A DNA stretch of 8,584 bases from Armatimonadota bacterium (GTDB lineage Bacteria > Sysuimicrobiota > Sysuimicrobiia > Sysuimicrobiales > JACQTN01). The position numbers and the translations under genes were made by a program. Location of the stretch: assembly GCA_016210785.1 (NCBI GenBank), contig JACQTN010000069.1, positions 1-8,584 of the forward strand. Direction: 5' to 3'. Each line of letters starts with the position of its first letter. The stretch's first letter is position 1. Below are positions 1 through 7,191 of this stretch, one piece after another. The notes beneath the pieces were generated by a model. That model was not told where the DNA came from, did no database searches, and was given only the letters and a program-made list of their open reading frames with translations.

Positions 1-27
1 CTCCCCCTCTCGGTGACCGAGGCGTGA
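1..27 (+). CDS. C-terminal end of an upstream gene (partial)
   Basis: Frame 1 reads LPLSVTEA and then stops at TGA (25-27). The stop overlaps the GTG start of the next gene in a GTGA, the 4-nt overlap typical of translationally coupled operon genes. Only eight codons are visible, so the product cannot be identified. In peptide ABC transporter operons this position often holds the substrate-binding protein (DppA/OppA), but that is inference from context. The reading could also be chance, because short open stretches are common in such GC-rich DNA. Confidence 0.35.
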   Translation, partial: LPLSVTEA

Positions 28-962
28 CCGCCTTCATCCTGCGTCGCCTGCTGCTGGTGCTCCCCGTGCTCCTGGGCGTCTCCATCCTGGTCTTCTTCAT
101 CCTCCACCTCACGCCCGGGAACCCCGCCCTGGTGGTCGCCGGGCCGGATGCGCCACCGGAGACGATCCGCCAGGTGGAGCGGGAGCTGGGGCTGGACCAG
201 CCGCTCTTCGTGCAGTACACCCGCTACCTCGGCCGCATCCTGCGCGGGGACTTCGGCCGCTCCATCCGCTCCCGCGACCCGGTGCTGGAGCGGCTGATCG
301 CCACGTTTCCCGTCACCCTCACCCTGGCCCTCATTGGCGTGGCGTTTACTACGTCGGTGAGCATCCCCATGGGCATCCTGGCCGCCTACCGGCGCAACTC
401 GGCGCTGGACGTGGCGACCATCTTCCTGGTGCTGACCGGGTCGGCCATGCCCGTGTTTGCCGTGGGGCTGATCCTGATGTGGGTCTTCGCGGTGACGCTG
501 GGCTGGTTTCCCATCTCGGGCTACGCGCCGCTGACCAGCGCCGGCGGGTGGCGGCACATCATCCTGCCCGCCATCACCGTGAGCAGCGGAACCATCGCGC
601 TGCTGGCCCGGCTCACGCGCTCCTCCATGCTGGAGGTGCTGAACCAGGACTACGTGCGCACGGCGCGGGCGAAGGGCGTGGGCGAGCGCCCGGTGGTGCT
701 GCGGCACGCGTTCCGCAACGCCCTGCTGCCCGTGGTCACGGTGATCGGGCTGCAGTTCGGCTTCCTGCTCAGCGGCGCGGTGGTCACCGAGAGCATCTTC
801 TCTCTCCCGGGGATGGGACGTCTGTTGGTGCAGGCGATCCTGGGGCGGGACTTCCCGGTGGTGCAGGGCGCGGTGCTGCTGGCGGCGGTCACCTTCGTCA
901 TCACCAACCTGCTGGTGGACATGGTCTACGCGGCGGTGGACCCGCGGATCCGCTATGAGTGA
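24..962 (+). CDS. dppB: ABC transporter permease, DppB/OppB type (peptide/nickel family)
   Basis: This is one of two inner-membrane permease subunits of a peptide-, oligopeptide- or nickel-type ABC importer. The 312-residue length is normal for the family. The N-terminus FILRRLLLVLPVLLGVS is the classic first membrane helix (about 6-28). It is followed by the large external loop (about 30-95), which carries the family's HLTPGNPA and ELGLDQPLFVQY motifs, and then five more hydrophobic segments (about 97-120, 130-157, 178-196, 233-257 and 277-303). The ATPase-docking EAA loop lies at about 209-236 (DYVRTARAKGV ... LRHAFRNALLP). The C-terminus AAVDPRIRYE is typical. The start is GTG, overlapping the previous stop, and the stop overlaps dppC by 8 nt (ATGAGTGA), so the genes are cotranscribed and probably coupled. 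Substrate cannot be read from the permease; the symbol denotes family only. Confidence 0.93.
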   Translation: MTAFILRRLLLVLPVLLGVSILVFFILHLTPGNPALVVAGPDAPPETIRQVERELGLDQPLFVQYTRYLGRILRGDFGRSIRSRDPVLERLIATFPVTLTLALIGVAFTTSVSIPMGILAAYRRNSALDVATIFLVLTGSAMPVFAVGLILMWVFAVTLGWFPISGYAPLTSAGGWRHIILPAITVSSGTIALLARLTRSSMLEVLNQDYVRTARAKGVGERPVVLRHAFRNALLPVVTVIGLQFGFLLSGAVVTESIFSLPGMGRLLVQAILGRDFPVVQGAVLLAAVTFVITNLLVDMVYAAVDPRIRYE

Positions 963-1806
963 GGCGGCGGCGCTGCGCGCGCCCACGCTGTGGCGGCGCA
1001 TGTGGAAGTCCTGGCAGGCGCGCATCGGCGCGGTGATCCTGCTGGTGCTGCTGCTGGTGGCGCTGCTGGCGCCCTTCATCGCCCCGTACGACCCGGCGCA
1101 GCCCAGCATCCAGGACCGCTTCGCGCTCCCATCCGCGGCGCATCTCTTCGGCACCGACAACCTGGGGCGGGACACCTTCAGCCGCGTGGTGTGGGGCAGC
1201 CGCGTGTCGCTGCGCATCGGCCTGATCTCCGTGGGGATCGCCACGACGTGCGGGGTCAGCCTGGGGCTGCTGGCGGGGTATTATCCGCGCCTCGACAACC
1301 TCATCATGCGCACCATGGACATCCTGCTAGCCTTTCCCGGGCTGCTGCTGGCCATCGCGATCCTTGGGGCGCTCGGCCCCAGCCTGACCAACGCCATGAT
1401 CGCCGTGGGCATCGCCGCCACGCCCTCGTTCGTGCGCATCACGCGCAGCGCGGTGCTGCGGGTGCGGTCCCAGGAGTACGTGGAGGCCAGCCGCGCCGCG
1501 GGTGCCACGGACCGGCGGATCGTCCTGCGGCACGTGCTGCCCAACGCCTCCAGCGAAATCATCGTTACCACCACGCTGAGCATGGCCTCCGCGATCCTGG
1601 CGGCGTCGGTGCTCTCCTTCCTGGGGCTGGGCGCGCAGCCGCCCACGCCGGAGTGGGGGGCGATGGTTTTCGTGGCCAAGGACTTTCTGGACATCGCGCC
1701 GCACATCGCCTTCTTCCCGATCTTCGCCATCTTCGCGACGGTGTTGGGATTCAACTTCCTCGGGGATGGGCTGCGGGACGCCTTGGACCCTCGGCTGAAG
1801 ATGTGA
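955..1806 (+). CDS. dppC: ABC transporter permease, DppC/OppC type (peptide/nickel family)
   Basis: This is the second permease subunit, pairing with the upstream DppB-type protein to form the translocation pore. It has 283 residues. A cytoplasmic N-terminus (WRRMWKSWQAR) leads into helix 1 (about 24-43). The conserved APYDP and HLFGTDNLGRDTFSRVVWGSR segment (about 43-83) marks the OppC N-terminal region, and further helices lie at about 85-108, 122-140, 145-160, 205-225 and 250-270. The EAA loop is at about 175-198 (YVEASRAAGATDRRIVLRHVLPN). It ends GDGLRDALDPRLKM, the usual DppC tail. The ATG lies inside the dppB stop region (8-nt overlap). No ATPase (DppD/DppF) or binding-protein gene follows. 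These must lie upstream of the window or elsewhere. The 3' end of the gene is part of a duplicated hairpin element. Confidence 0.93.
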   Translation: MSEAAALRAPTLWRRMWKSWQARIGAVILLVLLLVALLAPFIAPYDPAQPSIQDRFALPSAAHLFGTDNLGRDTFSRVVWGSRVSLRIGLISVGIATTCGVSLGLLAGYYPRLDNLIMRTMDILLAFPGLLLAIAILGALGPSLTNAMIAVGIAATPSFVRITRSAVLRVRSQEYVEASRAAGATDRRIVLRHVLPNASSEIIVTTTLSMASAILAASVLSFLGLGAQPPTPEWGAMVFVAKDFLDIAPHIAFFPIFAIFATVLGFNFLGDGLRDALDPRLKM

Positions 1807-1817
1807 GCCTCGGGTCC
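1785..1817 (+). terminator. Hairpin spanning the dppC stop codon (copy 1)
   Basis: GGACCC (1785-1790) pairs with GGGTCC (1812-1817). After a symmetric 2-nt mismatch (TC against TC), GGCT (1793-1796) pairs with AGCC (1806-1809), closing a 9-nt loop. No T-run follows, so it is not a canonical intrinsic terminator. It may be a U-tract-less terminator or an mRNA 3'-end stabiliser. The right arm can instead pair with GACCCG at 1826-1831, so two mutually exclusive folds are possible. Confidence 0.4.
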
Positions 1818-1880
1818 TGCGGCGAGACCCGCGTGACTCGAGCGGAACGAGGATTGCGATTGATGTCACACGGGCGCCCT

Positions 1881-1915
1881 GGACCCGCGGCTCAGGATGT
1901 GAGGGCCGCGGGTCC
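1881..1915 (+). terminator. Strong GC-rich hairpin (copy 2 of the dppC tail)
   Basis: GGACCCGCGG (1881-1890) and CCGCGGGTCC (1906-1915) are a perfect 10-bp inverted repeat. Pairing extends inward through C-G, U.G and C-G to a 13-bp stem with a 9-nt loop (1894-1902). It lies between dppC and the next gene and lacks a downstream T-run. It is the best candidate for the end of the transporter transcript, and alternatively an RNA-stabilising element. Confidence 0.5.
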
Positions 1916-1916
1916 G

Positions 1917-1945
1917 TACACATCAGGCGACAAACGTGCGACAAT
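1917..1945 (+). promoter_or_regulatory. Weak candidate promoter for the L7/L12-like gene and pyrR
   Basis: TACACA (1917-1922), a 17-nt spacer and GACAAT (1940-1945) each match the sigma70 consensus at 4 of 6 positions. The pair lies just after the strong hairpin and about 38 nt before the preferred GTG start. It sits in one of the least GC-rich stretches of the spacer. The match is weak and could be chance. Confidence 0.3.
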
Positions 1946-1982
1946 GAGGGTGCCTGGACGTGCAGGTTCGGAGTGCGATAGC

Positions 1983-3252
<1,270 letters not shown>

Positions 3253-3259
3253 CCGGGCA

Positions 3260-3278
3260 GCGGGAGCAGGCGGCCCGC
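3260..3278. terminator. Small hairpin in the pyrR-rqcH convergent gap
   Basis: The 40-nt gap between the convergent stops contains GCGGG (3260-3264) and CCCGC (3274-3278), a 5-bp GC stem with a 9-nt loop. There is no T-run on either side. It could act as a weak bidirectional terminator, but such short stems arise by chance in GC-rich DNA. Confidence 0.25.
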
Positions 3279-3292
3279 GGAATGGGTAATCG

Positions 3293-5062
3293 TCACGCGT
3301 TCCGGGGAGCGCCCGTGCCGGGGTGCGCGGCCGTCTCGGGTAGCCGGGGCTCCACGGTCACCGTCTCCTCCCGGGTATACGTGGCCGTCCCCGGTCGCGA
3401 TCCCGGCGGTTTGCGCACGTACCGCCGCGCCGTGTGGTCCACCGCCACCTTCCCGCTCTCCCGTGCCTGGCTGAAGTACGCCGCCACCCCCGCCGCGGAC
3501 AGGATGGCCTCCCGGCTCGGGCGGCGCCCGCCGTCGCGCAGGATGACGTGGGCGCCCGGGATGCCGCGGGCGTGGAACCACAGGTCGTCGGGTCCGGCTA
3601 CCTTGAAGGTCAGGTGATCGTTCTCGCGCCCCGAGCGGCCTGCCAGGATGGTGAAGCCGTCCGGTGTCCGGAAGGTGCGCGGCTGCGGCCGCGCCGCCGG
3701 GGCCGCGCCGCGTGCCGCCCGCCGCCGGGTGCGCAGGTATCCTTCCTCCTCGAGTTCCCGCCGGATCGCCGCCAGGTCCTCCCCTCCCGCCGCGTGCTCG
3801 AGGTGCACCCGAACCGCGCCCAGGTAGGCCTGCTCACTCTCCAGCACGGCGATGCGCGGCGGCAAAGCCTTGCGAACGGCCTGGAGCTTGGCGTACCGCC
3901 GGAAGTAACGCTGAGCGTTCTGCACCGGTGATCGCGCCGGGTCCAGAGGAATCACCATCTCTTCCGCGGGATCGTCGTACCCGGGCGCGGTGAACGCCGC
4001 CGCCCTCGTGGGCACCTGGGACTGGTAGGCCAGCAGCAGCTCGCCCATCTTGCGGAGCCGGCCCGCCTCCGCCGCCTCTGCCATCTGCGCGCGTGCCTCC
4101 GCCAGGCCGCGCTCCACCTTTCCCAGCTTTTCCTTGATGACGGCCACCACCGACCGCCGCTGCTGCTCCAGCCGTTCGCCGGGCGCCGCGGCCCGGTGGA
4201 AGCGGTCTACGGCCTCGCTCATGCCGGCGGGCACGGGAGTGAGGTGCGCGTAGATTGCGAGGGGGAACGGAGCGAAGGCCGCGGGGTCGCCGTGCGCGTC
4301 CAGGTACAGCGTCGGCGCAAACCGGCCGGCCTCGGCGTCGGCGGCGATCCGATGTAGGGCCTCCGCGAGCGGCGCGGCCGGAACGTCCGCCGGAGACATG
4401 GAGGGATCGAAGCCGGCGCGGTAGGCGATCTCATGGGCGATCGGGGGACTGATGCCCAGCACGCCCTCCACCAGGGCGCGCCACAGCAGCCCGGGATGCC
4501 CGCGCAGCGATGCGGCGAGCCCCTCCGCCGTGACCTCCGGCGGGCGCGGATGCGGCGGCGCCGGTGGCGGCGTGTAGCGACGGCCGGGCAGCACCTGGCG
4601 CGCGCGGCTCATGGCCGAGGTCACCGGCTTCAGCGCGCCGGCGATGACGCCGTCCCTGACCAGGATCAGGTTGCTGTGCCGGCCCATGATCTCGGCGATC
4701 AGCTGCGCTTCCCCGTCGAGGGTCTCGCAGGTGAGGGTGAGCGTGCGCTCAAAGAGCGGCTGCTCGATGCGGATCATTCGCGCGTCGGCCAGCCTGCGGC
4801 GGAGGAACTGGTGGAACGGGAAGGTCACCTCGCCCGCGGCCCCGTCATCGGCGCGCGCCGCGACCAGATGCACCCGGGCCCACCGGGCGTGGATGGAGCA
4901 GAGGAGGTGGCGGGTCCCCGCGCGGGTGCGGACGGCCAGGAGGATCTCCTCCTCCGCGGGCTGCCACACTCTCGTGACGCGCCCTCCGGCCAGCGACGCG
5001 ATCTCGGCGGTGACGGCGCGGAGGACGAGGCTGTCAAAGGCAGGGGCGGGGATGCGGCTCAT
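3293..5062 (-). CDS. rqcH: RqcH, ribosome-associated quality control factor (NFACT family)
   Basis: RqcH (Rqc2/NEMF homologue, also annotated as fibronectin-binding) binds stalled 50S subunits carrying peptidyl-tRNA and recruits Ala-tRNA to add C-terminal alanine tails. The ATG at 5062 gives 589 residues and starts MSRIPAPAFDSLVLRAV, matching the family N-terminus; a GTG at 5128 would add 22 uncharacteristic residues. Visible domains are NFACT-N (about 8-170, with IMGRHSNLIL at 125-134 and PGRRYTPPP at 159-167), a helix-hairpin-helix-like segment (about 192-218), a charged coiled coil in two arms (about 296-345 and 385-450) and NFACT-R/DUF814 (about 463-571, with DLWFHARGIPGAHVIL at 493-508). 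The DR pair needed for tRNA recruitment in B. subtilis (D97/R98) appears here as E105-R106, a conservative change. The gene converges with pyrR and diverges from yicC. Bacillota keep rqcH (yloA) near yloC. Confidence 0.93.
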   Translation of the reverse strand: MSRIPAPAFDSLVLRAVTAEIASLAGGRVTRVWQPAEEEILLAVRTRAGTRHLLCSIHARWARVHLVAARADDGAAGEVTFPFHQFLRRRLADARMIRIEQPLFERTLTLTCETLDGEAQLIAEIMGRHSNLILVRDGVIAGALKPVTSAMSRARQVLPGRRYTPPPAPPHPRPPEVTAEGLAASLRGHPGLLWRALVEGVLGISPPIAHEIAYRAGFDPSMSPADVPAAPLAEALHRIAADAEAGRFAPTLYLDAHGDPAAFAPFPLAIYAHLTPVPAGMSEAVDRFHRAAAPGERLEQQRRSVVAVIKEKLGKVERGLAEARAQMAEAAEAGRLRKMGELLLAYQSQVPTRAAAFTAPGYDDPAEEMVIPLDPARSPVQNAQRYFRRYAKLQAVRKALPPRIAVLESEQAYLGAVRVHLEHAAGGEDLAAIRRELEEEGYLRTRRRAARGAAPAARPQPRTFRTPDGFTILAGRSGRENDHLTFKVAGPDDLWFHARGIPGAHVILRDGGRRPSREAILSAAGVAAYFSQARESGKVAVDHTARRYVRKPPGSRPGTATYTREETVTVEPRLPETAAHPGTGAPRNA

Positions 5063-5140
5063 CGCGGTCTGCTTTCCCCAGGGTGACAGGGGTTCACGGG
5101 CGCATGGGCACGTCCGGCGTTGCTTCACCGGTGCACCGCA

Positions 5141-5170
5141 AGTCTAGGCCCGCAGTGTCGGGGGTGTCAA
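5141..5170 (-). promoter_or_regulatory. Sigma70-type promoter for rqcH
   Basis: On the minus strand a perfect -35 TTGACA (5170-5165) is followed by an 18-nt spacer and a -10 TAGACT (5146-5141, 4 of 6 consensus). Transcription would start near 5134, leaving a leader of about 70 nt before the ATG at 5062. This is the best promoter match seen in the window and it fits the orientation and start of rqcH. Confidence 0.6.
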
Positions 5171-5198
5171 GCGCGCCCGGACTCTTGATATACACGGG

Positions 5199-5291
5199 CT
5201 GGAGCAGTGCATTCGCCGCGACGTGGAGGGCGACCCCAAGGCCAGGGACGCGCTGCGGAAGGTGAGCAAAGTCTTCAAGATGCTGGGATAG
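5199..5291 (+). pseudogene. Coding-like remnant, possibly the C-terminus of a CsoR-type repressor
   Basis: This stretch lies in the 359-nt gap between the divergent rqcH and yicC genes. It reads LEQCIRRDVEGDPKARDALR, then KVSKVFKMLG and TAG. Nearly all third codon positions are G or C, as in a real gene. The frame is open back to a TAG just upstream at 5145 but has no usable start codon, so it looks like a 3' fragment. The LEQC and EGDP features recall the HLExC metal-ligand region and C-terminal helix of CsoR/RcnR metal-sensing repressors, but the ligand His is not in the expected register. The identification is tentative. A GGGAT/ATCCC hairpin (5285-5300) overlaps its stop. Confidence 0.3.
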
Positions 5292-5421
5292 TCTCATCCC
5301 GCGGCCCCGTCTGCTCCGGTGGATCCGCTCCGTCCCGCACATCTCATGCCCATCCCCGGCAGGGGCGCGCGCGGCGCCTGTCTAACTGCCATGCCTGGGA
5401 CATCCTGAGAGGAGAGACGCC
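5292..5421 (+). other. Leader region upstream of yicC
   Basis: No gene is seen here. It holds a GC-rich hairpin, GGCGC (5364-5368) with GCGCC (5374-5378), and the yicC ribosome-binding site. No convincing -35/-10 pair was found on the plus strand, so the start of the yicC-priA transcript is not located. Confidence 0.4.
5410..5414 (+). promoter_or_regulatory. Ribosome-binding site that decides the yicC TTG start
   Basis: AGGAG, within a longer purine run (5407-5417), lies 7 nt upstream of the TTG at 5422. This supports TTG initiation: the next ATG (5437) would remove the conserved IRS of the IRSMTGYG motif. Confidence 0.7.
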
Positions 5422-6306
5422 TTGCCCATTCGCAGCATGACCGGGTACGGCACCGGCGAGGCGCAAACGCTGGCCGGGCGCTTCGTGGTGGAAGTGCGCT
5501 CCGTGAACCACCGCTTCGCCGACGTGGTGGTGCGCCTGCCACGGGATCTGTCGCCCCTGGAGGAGCGCGTGCGCGCCGCGGTCCAGGGGCGCGTGCAGCG
5601 CGGCCGGGTGGAGATCACGGTGATCCGGGAGGAGCGCGGCCGGCGGGCGAAGGCGATCCGCGCCGACATCGAGATGGCCCAGGCGTACGCACGCGTCATC
5701 GAGGAACTGGCCCGTTCGTTGAATGTGGAGGCGTCCATCGACCTTCGCATGCTGGCGGGATTCCCCGACGTGATCCGCCTGGAGGAGGACAAGCCGGACA
5801 TCGAGACTCTGTGGCCGCCGCTGGAGGCGGCGCTGGGCGGCGCGCTGGTCACCTTCATCGCCATGCGCGAAGAGGAGGGGCGGCGCCTGGCCGAAGACCT
5901 GCTGCGGCGGGCCGGCACGCTGAGCGTCCTGGCGGAGGAGGTCGCCGGGCGGTCGCCCGCGGTGGTGGAAGAGTACACGGCCCGCCTGGGCGCCCGCGTC
6001 AAGGAGCTGCTGGGCGACGTCCCGCTGGACGAGGCGCGTCTGGCCACCGAGGCGGTCTTCTTTGCGGAGCGCAGCGACATCAGCGAGGAGATCACGCGCC
6101 TGCGCAGCCACCTGGCGCAATTCCAGGACACGATCCGCTCCGCGGACGGCGCGGTGGGGCGCAAGCTGGAGTTCCTGCTGCAGGAACTGGGGCGGGAGGT
6201 GAACACGGTGGGGTCCAAGGCCAACGACCTGATCATCACCCGCGCCGTGATCACCATGAAGTCGGAGCTGGAAAGCCTGCGGGAGCAGGTGCAGAACATC
6301 GAGTGA
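5422..6306 (+). CDS. yicC: YicC/YloC family endoribonuclease
   Basis: YicC-family proteins are divalent-metal-dependent endoribonucleases implicated in RNA turnover (E. coli YicC, B. subtilis YloC). At 294 residues it has normal length. The N-terminal signature is IRSMTGYG (3-10), followed by EVRSVNHRFADVVVRLP (24-40), in YicC_N. The C-terminal DUF1732 domain contains ERSDISEEITRLRSHLAQF (216-234) and the hallmark GRKLEFLLQELGREVNTVGS (246-265), ending in an amphipathic helix with SKANDLIIT. The acidic and His residues of that domain (E222, E223, H230) are those expected around the metal site. The start is TTG, supported by the ribosome-binding site. remA follows after 26 nt, opening an operon that runs to priA. 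yicC next to remA is conserved in Bacillota. Confidence 0.95.
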   Translation: MPIRSMTGYGTGEAQTLAGRFVVEVRSVNHRFADVVVRLPRDLSPLEERVRAAVQGRVQRGRVEITVIREERGRRAKAIRADIEMAQAYARVIEELARSLNVEASIDLRMLAGFPDVIRLEEDKPDIETLWPPLEAALGGALVTFIAMREEEGRRLAEDLLRRAGTLSVLAEEVAGRSPAVVEEYTARLGARVKELLGDVPLDEARLATEAVFFAERSDISEEITRLRSHLAQFQDTIRSADGAVGRKLEFLLQELGREVNTVGSKANDLIITRAVITMKSELESLREQVQNIE

Positions 6307-6332
6307 GGTAAGATGTAACGTAAGGAGCGCCC

Positions 6333-6599
6333 ATGGACACCCGGCTCATCAACATCGGCTTCGGCAACATCGTGGCGGCCAACCGCATCGTCGCCATCGT
6401 CAGCCCCGACTCGGCGCCCATCAAGCGCATCATCCAGAAGGCCCGCGAGAAGGGCATCCTCATCGACGCCACCTACGGCCGGCGCACCCGCGCCGTGGTC
6501 ATCACCGACAGCGGCCACGTGGTGCTCTCCGCCGTGCAGCCGGAGACGGTGGCGCACCGCTTCGCCTCCCGCGAATCGGTCGAGGAAGAGGCCGAGTAA
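6333..6599 (+). CDS. remA: RemA-like extracellular matrix regulator (DUF370)
   Basis: RemA of B. subtilis is a small DNA-binding protein that activates biofilm matrix operons and osmoprotection genes. Homologues in non-biofilm lineages are conserved but poorly understood. All 88 residues match the family: [20 protein letters not shown] near the N-terminus, [12 protein letters not shown], the invariant [15 protein letters not shown] in the middle and [15 protein letters not shown] towards the end. The arginines of YGRRTR are the expected DNA-contact patch. GGAG (6324-6327) lies 5 nt before the ATG. The kinase gene follows after 4 nt, so they are cotranscribed. The acidic C-terminal tail (ESVEEEAE) is variable in the family. 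Confidence 0.95.
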   Translation: MDTRLINIGFGNIVAANRIVAIVSPDSAPIKRIIQKAREKGILIDATYGRRTRAVVITDSGHVVLSAVQPETVAHRFASRESVEEEAE

Positions 6600-6603
6600 T
6601 CCG

Positions 6604-7191
6604 ATGATTATTGCCATCGGCGGGTTGATTGCCGTGGGCAAGTCCACGGCGGCCGCGCGCCTGGCGCAGCGCCTGGGCTTCCGCTGCATCTCGGCGGGGG
6701 CCGTGTTCCGCGACCTGGCGCAGCAGCGAGGGATGACCCTTGAGGAGTTTGGACGCCTGGCCGAGCGCGACCACTCCGTGGACCGGGACCTGGACCGGTT
6801 GCAGGCGGAGATGGCGGCGACCGGCAACGCCGTGGTGGAGAGCCGGCTGTGCGGGTGGGTGGTGAACGCCCACCTGAAGGTGTGGCTGCGCGCGCCGGTG
6901 GAGGTGCGGGCCGGCCGGCTCGCCCTGCGGGAGGGAACGACGCTGGAGGTGGCGATGCAGAAACTGATCGAGCGGGAGACGAGCGAGCGCACGCGCTACC
7001 GGACTATCTACGGGATTGACCTGGACGACCTCGCGCCGTATCACGTGATTCTGGACACGGACCTGTGGCTGCCCGGTCCCATCACAGACACCCTGGCGCA
7101 TCTGGCGCGGACGATGCGCGACCGAGGTCCGCGGGCGGAAGCGATCCCCGGACAGCCCGTGCAGCAGCCCCTGCCGGACCTCCATGGCTGA
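6604..7191 (+). CDS. cmk: Archaeal-type cytidylate (CMP) kinase
   Basis: This is a P-loop kinase predicted to phosphorylate CMP or dCMP with ATP. The Walker A motif is GLIAVGKS (7-14). SAGAVFRDLA (30-39), MTLEEFGRLAERD with the following SVDRDLDR (44-65), ESRLCGW (79-85), WLRAPVEVRAGRL (94-106) and the lid/C-terminal signature RYRTIYGIDLDDL (131-143) then YHVILDTDLW follow the order of archaeal Cmk proteins such as the Methanocaldococcus enzyme. They differ from guanylate kinase, which would show a GPSG[AV]GKST loop and the GMP-binding YxSxTTR region. Bacterial-type Cmk is longer and has an insertion not seen here. It has 195 residues, including a proline-rich tail after about 173. It lies where gmk sits in the Bacillota block. 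The ATG is 4 nt after remA, and the 3' end overlaps coaC by 8 nt. Substrate is inferred from family. Confidence 0.82.
   Translation: MIIAIGGLIAVGKSTAAARLAQRLGFRCISAGAVFRDLAQQRGMTLEEFGRLAERDHSVDRDLDRLQAEMAATGNAVVESRLCGWVVNAHLKVWLRAPVEVRAGRLALREGTTLEVAMQKLIERETSERTRYRTIYGIDLDDLAPYHVILDTDLWLPGPITDTLAHLARTMRDRGPRAEAIPGQPVQQPLPDLHG

Larger units (their letters stand above)
1776..1915 (+). repeat. Imperfect direct repeat: dppC 3' end and a second copy 96 nt downstream
   Basis: Copy 1 (1776-1817) covers the last codons of dppC, the stop and about 11 nt beyond it. Copy 2 (1872-1915) is non-coding in context but would still read GALDPRLRM-stop in the equivalent frame. The first 32 nt of each, through the stop, match at 27 positions, and the match resumes at GGGTCC after a 2-nt length difference. 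Most differences would be synonymous or K-to-R. This suggests a second, diverged dppC-like gene once ended here, for example a tandem transporter copy lost by recombination. The similarity was compared by eye. Confidence 0.7.

Noticed and set aside
990..1982. Open frame on the plus strand running through dppC in frame 3 into the L7/L12-like gene
   Set aside because: It overlaps dppC almost entirely and has the Arg/Gly/Ala-rich composition of an out-of-frame GC-rich shadow. Only the part after about 1983 has family-like sequence and a ribosome-binding site.
5185..5213. Plus-strand promoter TTGATA ... TGCATT for the yicC operon
   Set aside because: The -10 matches only 3 of 6 positions, and the site lies over 200 nt upstream, partly within the coding-like remnant. 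It is no better than chance.
5382..6992. 536-codon open frame on the minus strand opposite yicC, remA and cmk
   Set aside because: Its Ser/Arg/Thr-rich composition is typical of antisense shadows in GC-rich DNA. It lies opposite three genes with clear family motifs and shows no recognisable domain.
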